Assembly (NCBI GenBank): GCA_965204155.1
Contig: OZ241971.1
Coordinates: 3,844,001-3,908,000, forward strand
DNA: 64,000 bases
Source of the DNA: UBA6522 sp965204155
Lineage (GTDB): Bacteria; Pseudomonadota; Gammaproteobacteria; Steroidobacterales; Rariloculaceae
Direction of reading: 5' to 3'
The position numbers and the translations under genes are program-made. The notes below the pieces were generated by a model. That model was not told the DNA's origin. It searched no databases and saw only the letters and a program-made list of their open reading frames with translations. Position 1 is the first letter of the stretch. Each line of letters starts with the position of its first letter. Shown piece by piece: positions 52,959 to 60,243 of this stretch.

Positions 52959-53509
52959 ACGCAGAAACCGGCGCCGGGCCCACGCCCGGCAACCCCGTGA
53001 TTCGCGCGTTCTCCGGCCTGGTGGCCGGGCTCAACAGCGTGGGTACGGCCTGGATCTTCGCCCTGATGCTGATCATCAACGTGGACGTGCTGTCCCGGTA
53101 CCTGTTCAACGCACCCATCCAGGGCGTGGCGGAAATTGTCGAACTGTCCATCGTGGGCATCGTCTTTCTGCAGATCAGCGATGCGGTCCGGGCCGGGCGT
53201 CTCACTCGATCGGACGGGCTGTTTCAGCAGATCGTGAAGCGCCGGCCGGTGCTGGGGCATTCGATGGGCGCGGCGTTCGACGTTGCGGGGACGTTGTTCT
53301 TCATCTCGATCCTGTTCGGGGCGGTGCCGCGGCTGATCGAGGCCTATGAGCGAGGCTATTTCGCGGGCAACGAGGGTCTCTTCGTGGTGCCGGTGTGGCC
53401 GATCCGCCTGATCCTGGTGATCGGCTGCATCGTGGTGGCGATGCAGTTTGCGCTGCTGGCCTGGCGCAATGTCCAGACGATTCAGAAGCTGCGCAGGCCG
53501 GCCTCATGA
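52955..53509 (+). CDS. TRAP transporter small permease, DctQ
   Basis: A 184-residue inner-membrane protein with four helices: WIFALMLIINVDVLSRYLFN, AEIVELSIVGIVFLQISDAV, FDVAGTLFFISILFGAVP and PIRLILVIGCIVVAMQFALL. The RAGRLTRSD loop is typical of DctQ. It starts with GTG at 52955, which overlaps the receptor stop (GTGA), and ends in ATGA with the DctM start. Function: assembly with DctM and receptor docking. Confidence 0.9.
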   Translation: MNAETGAGPTPGNPVIRAFSGLVAGLNSVGTAWIFALMLIINVDVLSRYLFNAPIQGVAEIVELSIVGIVFLQISDAVRAGRLTRSDGLFQQIVKRRPVLGHSMGAAFDVAGTLFFISILFGAVPRLIEAYERGYFAGNEGLFVVPVWPIRLILVIGCIVVAMQFALLAWRNVQTIQKLRRPAS

Positions 53510-54825
53510 CGGGCTTTGAAATCGGCCTGCTTTCGGTGCTGGCCATCCTGGTCCTGATCTACTCCGGCATGTACGTGCCGGTGGCGCTGGGTCTGGTGTC
53601 GTTCATCAGCGTGTGGTTGCTGCGCGGTTCGCTGGAAGCGCCGATCTACCTGCTGACGCTGGCGGCGTCGAACAGCCTGGAGGACTACATATTCGGTGTA
53701 ATCCCGCTGTTCGTGCTGATGGGGTTGCTGGTGAGCCAGGCGGAACTTGGCCGGGACATCTACCAGGTGGCCAATGCGGCACTGCGCAGGCTCAAGGGTG
53801 GGTTGGGCGTTGCTACGGTGGCGGCGAATGCGGCCTTTGCGGCGATTACGGGTGTGAGTATTGCCTCGGCGGCCGTATTCACGCGAGTTTCGGTGCCGGA
53901 GATGCTGCGGTTCGGGTACCGGCCGCGGTTTGCGGTGGGCGTGGTGGCGGGGAGTTCGGTGCTGGGGATGCTGATTCCGCCGAGCGTGATGCTGATCATC
54001 TACGCGCTGATCACGGAACAGTCGGTGGCGGACCTGTTCACGGCGGGCATAGTCCCGGGCATTTTGCTGTCGCTGGCGTATACGGTGGCGATCATTGCGA
54101 TGGCGCAGTTCATTCCGGCATACGTGGGCGGGCAGGACAGTGCGAAGGCGGCTGCCGCCGCCGCGGGGATGTCGGCCAGGGAAGCCACTTCCAAGACGGT
54201 ACCCATCGTGGTGCTGGTGTTGCTGGTGCTGGGAGGCATTTACGGCGGGCTGTTCACGCCGACGGAGGCGGGTGCGGTGGGTGCGGCCGGGGCGCTGGTT
54301 GTCGCTCTGGTCAAGCGCAAGCTGAACCGCACGACGCTTTGGCGGGTGCTGGTGGAGACGGGGCACATCACGGCATCGATACTGATGCTGATCGTGGCGG
54401 CGACGATGTACAGTCGCATGCTGGCGCTGTCGGGGCTGCCGAACGATCTCGGGGAGTGGATTGCCCAGGCGGAGATCGGGCTCTACGGCATTCTGGCGAT
54501 CTACGTGGTGATCCTGATCCTGATGGGGACGATTCTGGATACGACTTCGATCATCCTGATCATGGTGCCGCTGTTCCTGCCGATCATCGAGCCTTACGGG
54601 GTGAGCCTGGTGTGGTTCGGGATCGTGACGATCGTGGGGGCGGAGATCGGGTTGTTGACGCCGCCGCTGGGGATTGCCTGCTATGTGATCAAGGCGACGC
54701 TGGCGGACGAAGATCGGATCTCGCTGTTCGATATCTTTGCGGGGGCGTTTCCGTTTGCGGTGATCATGCTGATCGTGTTGATTCTGTTGATTGTTTATCC
54801 GCAGTTGAGTCTGGTGCTTGTTTGA
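53506..54825 (+). CDS. TRAP transporter large permease, DctM
   Basis: A 439-residue inner-membrane permease with about 12 helices. Marks are GGLGVATVAANAAFAAITGVS, AGSSVLGMLIPPSVMLIIYALIT, GGIYGGLFTPTEAGAVGAAGAL, GTILDTTSIILIMVPLFLPII and GLLTPPLGIACYVIKATL. It couples solute import to the ion gradient with the receptor and DctQ encoded upstream. ATG at 53506 overlaps the DctQ stop by four bases. The last gene of the operon; a palindromic element follows about 50 bases behind. Confidence 0.93.
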   Translation: MTGFEIGLLSVLAILVLIYSGMYVPVALGLVSFISVWLLRGSLEAPIYLLTLAASNSLEDYIFGVIPLFVLMGLLVSQAELGRDIYQVANAALRRLKGGLGVATVAANAAFAAITGVSIASAAVFTRVSVPEMLRFGYRPRFAVGVVAGSSVLGMLIPPSVMLIIYALITEQSVADLFTAGIVPGILLSLAYTVAIIAMAQFIPAYVGGQDSAKAAAAAAGMSAREATSKTVPIVVLVLLVLGGIYGGLFTPTEAGAVGAAGALVVALVKRKLNRTTLWRVLVETGHITASILMLIVAATMYSRMLALSGLPNDLGEWIAQAEIGLYGILAIYVVILILMGTILDTTSIILIMVPLFLPIIEPYGVSLVWFGIVTIVGAEIGLLTPPLGIACYVIKATLADEDRISLFDIFAGAFPFAVIMLIVLILLIVYPQLSLVLV

Positions 54826-54876
54826 GGTGGGCGCGGGGGCGTGGGTGGGCGTCCTTGCGTGATTCTGGAGCTTGCC

Positions 54877-55023
54877 GCGAGGGCGTGCGCGGACAGCCCT
54901 TGTGCGCTCAAGCTCCCCCCGCCATCCCTGGCGGGGGGAGCATCGGCGGCTCCTCGCTAATGGCCATCCCTGGCCCGCTCGTCGCCGACGACGCGCACAA
55001 GGGCTGTCCGCGCACGCCCTCGC
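54877..55023. mobile_element. 147-bp palindromic element with 31-bp perfect inverted repeats
   Basis: The arms 54877-54907 and 54993-55023 are perfect reverse complements over 31 bases. Inside, 54912-54923 and 54930-54941 make a second perfect 12-bp stem with a six-base loop. The phrase CCATCCCTGGC occurs twice in the core (from 54922 and from 54964). The form is that of a small non-autonomous element (MITE- or REPIN-like). It may also work as a strong terminator of the TRAP operon. No transposase is nearby. Confidence 0.6.
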
Positions 55024-55142
55024 TGGGTTGTCGGGTTCTTGAAGATCTGGCGGAGTAGCTCGAGCCAATTGGTGAGACAATAAACGACACGGCACCGCAG
55101 ACTAATGGCGACGAGCATCATGGCAACGTACACGCAGATTCA

Positions 55143-55420
55143 GGCATTTATCAGGCGCGGGAAGGCTGGGGCGCCGCAACGATCGACCGCTTCGCGTACG
55201 ACTTGCGGAACGCGTTCCCGGACATGCGGGGATTCTCGCCCCGCAATCTGAAGTACATGCGTGCTTTCGCCGCCGCTTGGCGCGACCGCGAAATTGTGCA
55301 AGAGGTTCTTGCACAATTCACTTGCACCCAAGAAATTGCCATTTTGGAGAAGGTCGACGAAGAGAGCGTGAGGTTGTGGCAATGGTCTTCCCCCAAGAAA
55401 CGAAAGGCCCCGGGAAATCC
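55143..55420 (+). pseudogene. Remnant of a DUF1016 (YhcG-type nuclease) gene
   Basis: In one frame the text reads EGWGAATIDRFAYDL then RNAFPDMRGFSPRNLKYMRAF and AAAWRDREIVQEVLAQF, the conserved N-terminal winged-helix of DUF1016 proteins. The expected preceding helix (YWQIGR-like) is not found, and after position 55380 the expected PWGHN..L motif is degenerate (TCTQEIAILEKV). The rest of the protein, including the PD-(D/E)XK nuclease half, is absent. It is a broken gene of a family linked to anti-phage or R-M regions. Confidence 0.6.
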
Positions 55421-55598
55421 CAGAGCCAGTCGCCGACCGGCAAGGCAACGCGGGACCCGCACGTGTGGAAGCGTTATGGGATTGCAGATATGGTTTAGCG
55501 TGGGAACGGGCCTACATCAAGTTATCGCCCGGTTCACGGGCCAGACTCCTTTCGTGGGACGCGCCGTTCAAAGATCGGGCGCATAACGAGAAAATGCG

Positions 55599-55943
55599 AT
55601 GAAGGTCTCAATGGCTACTCGGCTTTTTGTCTCCCGGGCGTTCTGGGGCTTGACCGGGATCGACGCCGCAGGCCGCGTTCTTGTCGATGCCCTCAATGCG
55701 GAAGACGAGGACGTGCGGTCGATTGCTGGAATTCTGCTGACGAGAGCCGGGAGGCGGGCAGAGCCCCTTCTGGAAGAAGCGCTAGCTCGTGGAGAACACG
55801 TCCCGATGGTCCTTTCGGTCTTGGGGAGTATCGGCGATCCAAAAGTAGTGCCCGATCTCAGGCCATTCGTGGAGAGTGACGATCCCGACGTGGCAAGGGC
55901 GGCCCGGGAAGTCATAAGGACGCTGGAAGCAGGTCCCGTTTAG
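55599..55943 (+). CDS. HEAT-repeat protein
   Basis: A 114-residue protein made of helical repeats: VLVDALNAEDEDVRSIAGILLTRAG, LLEEALARGEHVPMVLSVLGSIGD and VVPDLRPFVESDDPDVARAAREVIRTL. These are HEAT repeats of about 30 residues, as in the small scaffold or phycocyanobilin-lyase-like proteins. No enzyme motif. It lies between the DUF1016 remnant and an unknown membrane protein. An 8-base-loop hairpin (55966-55987) lies 22 bases after the stop. Function unknown. Confidence 0.7.
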   Translation: MKVSMATRLFVSRAFWGLTGIDAAGRVLVDALNAEDEDVRSIAGILLTRAGRRAEPLLEEALARGEHVPMVLSVLGSIGDPKVVPDLRPFVESDDPDVARAAREVIRTLEAGPV

Positions 55944-56214
55944 CTAGGCTACATAAAACGATGCCGTGGGCCTTGACCTTGGCCCACACGATGTCTAGCG
56001 CACAATCCATTCGAAGCGCAATCAGGATAGCTGCCGAGAGGCGAGTCGTTCGCCAGCGGCGGGCGCGTCCTCGTCGGGCAGCGTACGGTAGAATTAGTGA
56101 AGTTCCAGGGAAACCGGGTAGTCGGCGTTTTCGACGCAGACGACGTATGCGGCAATTCGCTTGCGAAGTGGACAGAAGAATGCGGGACCCTAAACGTCCG
56201 ATAATCGATCCGAT

Positions 56215-56889
56215 TTAGCGGACTCTGATTATATACCTTAGCTCCACGAATGCGGGACGATTGTCTGCGTTAGTGTCTCCCTGCGAGTCGGTAAATAGGT
56301 TCAGACTCGCGTCATTGCTCAAGGGCCGGTTGCCCTCTCCATCATCACCAATCCCATTATCCCAGTCGTCTACTCGCTGAAATTCGCCACTCTCGTATGA
56401 CCACCACTGGGTACCCCTCTTCTCCGCCCAGAGGTGGGAATGACTCAGATTGATTGTGTCGGTTCCTCCGATCACGATGCCTTCATCAGCTAGTTGAGTA
56501 GCCGCTCCACGAATGAACCTGCTCCTTAGGTCGGGAAGCTGGTTTCCGCCTTCCTCCGCGTTAGCATCAATCGAAATGAGGCTATCCTGCGGGACATCTC
56601 TACCGTCGCAAACTACCCAGTTGCCAGGGAGGTCTTCATCGCTGCCAAAGAACGGCAATATTGCGCCAATCGGTGGCGGCGCGCTGTTGGATTGTGCTGC
56701 AGTCGCGTCGCTACACAATTCAACAGATGCTGGAAGCCAAACATCATTACATTTGAACGGTGTAACTCTAACGAAGTATTGCCAAGTAGAAACACATATC
56801 AGAAATGCAATAAGCACGACGGCTGCAGTACTCAGGAGAGCAACAACCGGCTCGTTTCTATAATCCCATAACATCGATAATCTAGGCAT
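56215..56889 (-). CDS. Membrane-anchored protein with phage tail-collar-like domain
   Basis: A 224-residue protein. One transmembrane helix at residues about 15-38 (VVALLSTAAVVLIAFLICVSTW) leaves the C-terminal part outside. That part resembles the tail collar domain of phage fibres: PPPIGAILPFFGSDEDLPGNWVVCDGRDVP, QLPDLRSRFIRGA, INLSHSHLW and the closing NRPAFVELRYIIRVR. I chose the ATG at 56889 because AAGGGG lies eight bases before it; the ATG at 56919 has no site. It is on the same strand as the defence operon, 284 bases behind it. Phage-derived domains on a membrane anchor are unusual. Function unknown. Confidence 0.75.
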   Translation of the reverse strand: MPRLSMLWDYRNEPVVALLSTAAVVLIAFLICVSTWQYFVRVTPFKCNDVWLPASVELCSDATAAQSNSAPPPIGAILPFFGSDEDLPGNWVVCDGRDVPQDSLISIDANAEEGGNQLPDLRSRFIRGAATQLADEGIVIGGTDTINLSHSHLWAEKRGTQWWSYESGEFQRVDDWDNGIGDDGEGNRPLSNDASLNLFTDSQGDTNADNRPAFVELRYIIRVR

Positions 56890-57173
56890 TTTTGCATCCC
56901 CTTCAGTCCAATGGCTCATAGTATAGACGCAAGTGTTGTAGCGTACATTCTTTCACTGACTGACTAGGTCTGTGTGTCACATTGGTCGAATGATGAATTG
57001 ACTGAATTGATGGTGTATCCCGACGCGAACTGGTCGCGGTAGCGATATCCACGGGTGCGAGTTCCAAACCCTGCTCAGGCGCCGGAGGCCAAGCGGTGCA
57101 TATCGCGACATTGACAAGCCGGAGTCGTGACGCTGTTCCGCTCCCAGCTTGAAGTCGCATCACTCAATAACAA
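56890..57173. other. 284-base intergenic region before the collar-domain gene
   Basis: No coding frame is convincing here. The region is less GC-rich than its surroundings. On the minus strand a TATACT-like -10 box (56920-56925) lies upstream of the collar-domain gene, without a good -35 at the right distance. It probably separates that gene from the defence operon. Confidence 0.35.
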
Positions 57174-59246
57174 TCACGGACTTGAAGACAGTTCTGCCGT
57201 GTATCCTTCCGATTGTAGCTTTCCCAGTACCTTGATGACCGCAGATGATTGCTTCTCTGTCGGTACACGTCCGGGCACACGGGCTGCGACCTGAAGAATT
57301 CCTGTCTCTCTTGGCGTAAGGAGATCACGTTCCCTTCCCCAGGTCAGAGCATCTGCCCAGAACGAGCCACCAACATTCACCACAGCAATTTGTGCTTGCA
57401 TCCCATTCAGTTCTCGCTGATTACGCCGTGCCTTTCGCGCCGAGTCTCGCTGTTCTTCGACGGAAATCAACTCGCCGACAAAAGAATCAGGCAACTTGCT
57501 CTTGAGTCTGCTGACTCGGTCCCAGCATGCTTGCTTCTTTGCCCACTCCGTAACATTGCTTATTCCCTCAGGCGGGTCGATCAGGACTTGGTGAACCTGC
57601 TCTGCTACAACTGCCAGAACGTCGCCCATGTTTTGGCTCAGCGCTTGACGGCGCCATATGGATTTGAATTCCACGGCCTTGCGCCTCGTCGATACGTCGT
57701 GGGCAATCTTTGCAATAGCGTACGCTACGATGTTTGCGCGGTATCCGCCCTGATACCAAGCCTGCCTCGATACTATGCGCTCAGTTGTTCTGAACGTGAT
57801 CGCTTTCGCAATTGCCTCGCGATACCAAGCTTCGTTAAAATTGTCAGGTGCTTTTCGCCATGCTGCACCGACCCGTCCGGCGAAGGCCGCGAAGTTCTTT
57901 TGGGCGCCTAGGCTTACCTCGTGTGGGCGGCCTTCCCACACATTGATGAACTTGGCGAGATCAGTTTTGGTGAAACGCTGCCGTCGCGGAAACAGCAGAT
58001 CGAACTTCCTGCGTTGCGCCCGAGTGAGATTCGCGCGCGCATCCGCATACTGTCCTCGTGCTCGTTCATAGAACCACTTGCTCTGACGAAATGTTCCGTC
58101 GGGTGACGGCGCATGGATTCGGCGCGAGAACTCCTCGATACGGACGTGAAATGGATGGTTTGAAAAGAAATCTGCCGCACTTACCCGGTTCTGGCTATTT
58201 GCATACTCGGATATCCGCGGCACGAGTTTCACTGCCCGCTCCGGGTTGACCACGGAGAGTTTCATCTGGACAAAGGTCTTGGAGAGATCGACCTTGCGGA
58301 GTTTCGCGACGTGAATTGACGCTGTGGTTTGGCCACCGTTCACGATCTGGAAGTTCTTGAGACGGCACAGAAGGAGTTGTCCACCGTTTTCCTTGACGCG
58401 AATTTCTTCAGCTGTGGCAGTAATGCCGTTGTTGTAGGCGAAGAACATCGACGGCTCATTTTCGAGTGTGAGTCTGATCCCCTTATTCACCTTCCCTCGG
58501 GCCTGTAGGAAAACTCGTACGTTCTGCTCAAGAAGGCGCGCTCCCCATCGATCATATATTTCCGCGAGCACAGTGCCAGGGACTACCGCCAAATACGATT
58601 CGTGGTCCGCTTCGAACTGCTGCGCCGGCAGGATCGGCAGAGGTCCACCGAAATCCTCCCTCAAGTCGATTTCCATGTCCTCACGGTCTTGTTCGACCGT
58701 TGCCTGGTTTTGAAGCCTATGAATGTCCCAGACGCTGTGTGTGACGGGTTTGCCTTCCAGACTATCTACGGGACGACCGTCGACGCGATCACTGAGGATT
58801 CGATTGGTTATCAGCAGCAGGCGTATCTTCGTGATACCACGCCATCGATGCGATATCAGATCGGCAAGGCCGAACGCGGGGCTTGTTTCCTCCAATGCTC
58901 CCCGCCAGTTGCTGTCCAACGCTCGACGCAAGAAATTTGACAGGCGACGGAACGCCGCATCCATGTCCGTCTTGGTCAGTCGCCCAACTGATGTTTGGCT
59001 ATGAAAATCCAAGATGATAAGACTCAGTGTCCCTGAGGCATCCGATGGGTCGCCACCGTAACCGTCCACGCGGATTCCCCGTGTCGGCGACCTGTAAGCA
59101 ACCCGATCGGCAGTATCCAATTCGCCGGCTTCCATCAGTAGCTCACAGGAATTCTGGAAGAAGACATCCTCGACAAACTGACCATCTGAATCGGATTCTG
59201 CGAGCAGGTCCTGGAAAAACTCGCGGGCAAACTCTTCAACTTCCAT
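57174..59246 (-). CDS. AIPR family protein (abortive infection phage resistance)
   Basis: A 690-residue cytoplasmic protein. The family pattern is clear in IRVDGYGGDPSDASGTLSLIILDFHSQ (a PD-(D/E)XK-like N-terminal part), ENEPSMFFAYNNGITATAEEI, LKNFQIVNGGQTTASIH and PRISEYANSQNRVSAADFFSNHPFHVRIEEFS. AIPR proteins occur in phage-resistance and R-M loci; some are nucleases. The start (ATG at 59246) overlaps the stop of the PD-(D/E)XK gene by 11 bases, so it belongs to the same operon. It is the last gene of the operon. Confidence 0.9.
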   Translation of the reverse strand: MEVEEFAREFFQDLLAESDSDGQFVEDVFFQNSCELLMEAGELDTADRVAYRSPTRGIRVDGYGGDPSDASGTLSLIILDFHSQTSVGRLTKTDMDAAFRRLSNFLRRALDSNWRGALEETSPAFGLADLISHRWRGITKIRLLLITNRILSDRVDGRPVDSLEGKPVTHSVWDIHRLQNQATVEQDREDMEIDLREDFGGPLPILPAQQFEADHESYLAVVPGTVLAEIYDRWGARLLEQNVRVFLQARGKVNKGIRLTLENEPSMFFAYNNGITATAEEIRVKENGGQLLLCRLKNFQIVNGGQTTASIHVAKLRKVDLSKTFVQMKLSVVNPERAVKLVPRISEYANSQNRVSAADFFSNHPFHVRIEEFSRRIHAPSPDGTFRQSKWFYERARGQYADARANLTRAQRRKFDLLFPRRQRFTKTDLAKFINVWEGRPHEVSLGAQKNFAAFAGRVGAAWRKAPDNFNEAWYREAIAKAITFRTTERIVSRQAWYQGGYRANIVAYAIAKIAHDVSTRRKAVEFKSIWRRQALSQNMGDVLAVVAEQVHQVLIDPPEGISNVTEWAKKQACWDRVSRLKSKLPDSFVGELISVEEQRDSARKARRNQRELNGMQAQIAVVNVGGSFWADALTWGRERDLLTPRETGILQVAARVPGRVPTEKQSSAVIKVLGKLQSEGYTAELSSSP

Positions 59247-60243
59247 CGTTTCCTCCAGAAAGCGCTTGCGCCAGGGTCATCTGCTCGACACGAAAGTCCT
59301 CGCAACTGGGAAGTGAGATCACGTATCGCACATCGTCTACTCCCGGTGGGACTATTCCAGGCGTGATGCGTGGAAATCCTTCCTTGATTTCGAAGATGGA
59401 CTCAGAGCCGATAAGCCATGGATGGTCGGAATAATCGTCGTTCCGGTCGAAACCGGTTGCGTTCAGGCGCTCGTCGAAAGTGACAATTGCCGACTCGTCG
59501 AGCGCGGTGACGGTATCACGTACGCGTTTCACCATATCGGTAACCGTCAGCGTTCGTGCGGACTCGTTCGGCGCGCGCGCTACCTCTGTGACATGCAGAA
59601 ACAGGCGCAAGGATTCGTTCGAATCAAGTTGGGTCGGCGTGGAAATGCGAACGGTCGACACCTGCGGTGTTCGAGTCTTGGCTTCCACGCTGACCCAACC
59701 AATCTCGAAATCCTTGGGCGCTCCAAGTGGACCTACCCAGGCCTGCACGGCATTGGCGGCGCCAATGGCAGAAAGTAGATGTCGCTCCAGCACGTAGAGT
59801 TCGCCGATTAGCCCCCGTTGTTCCCGTTCGCTTAGGCGACCGTCGGCACCGCTTCTCAATAGGTGATGCCAACGCCAGGCGCGGACGAGAAATCGTTCTA
59901 TTGCCTCTCTTTCGGATCGAGAATTATGTGTGGCGTCTACTATATCCAGACAGAAACGAAGAAAGACCTCGCTCAATTCGTGGTCCATCAGACGAATGAC
60001 CACGCGCCCCCCCGCCTCGTCCTCGGTTGGAAATACTTCCACTTTCAACCCCCGCAGTTTGGGCAGGCGATGGGAGGGTCTATGAAGGGATCGATGCTGG
60101 AGGATGAGAAGCCGGTGTCGCTGACTGTCTATTGCCCAGTACAGCCCCCATTCGTGGGAGCCAATATCCAGTATCCTACGAGCACTGATGTCCCCACTCT
60201 TGTCCGGTGGTCGAATTTCGTTCCAGGGGTCGTCAGTCTTCAT
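59236..60243 (-). CDS. PD-(D/E)XK motif protein (DUF4420-like)
   Basis: A 335-residue protein. The nuclease core is APKDFEIGWVSVEAKTRTP: Asp, then Glu-x-Lys in VEAK. Upstream are a helical region REAIERFLVRAWRWHHLLR and LSEREQRGLIGELYVLERHLL, the standard layout of DUF4420, which pairs with Z1 and GHKL ATPases in R-M-type loci. The predicted role is DNA cleavage. The ATG at 60243 overlaps the Z1 gene stop by 11 bases. Alternative in-frame starts upstream (60273) give an unlikely N-terminus inside the Z1 gene. Confidence 0.88.
   Translation of the reverse strand: MKTDDPWNEIRPPDKSGDISARRILDIGSHEWGLYWAIDSQRHRLLILQHRSLHRPSHRLPKLRGLKVEVFPTEDEAGGRVVIRLMDHELSEVFLRFCLDIVDATHNSRSEREAIERFLVRAWRWHHLLRSGADGRLSEREQRGLIGELYVLERHLLSAIGAANAVQAWVGPLGAPKDFEIGWVSVEAKTRTPQVSTVRISTPTQLDSNESLRLFLHVTEVARAPNESARTLTVTDMVKRVRDTVTALDESAIVTFDERLNATGFDRNDDYSDHPWLIGSESIFEIKEGFPRITPGIVPPGVDDVRYVISLPSCEDFRVEQMTLAQALSGGNDGS

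Noticed and set aside
55966..55987. Hairpin with 7-bp stem and 8-base loop after the HEAT-repeat gene as a terminator
   Set aside because: There is no T-run after it, so an intrinsic terminator is not supported.
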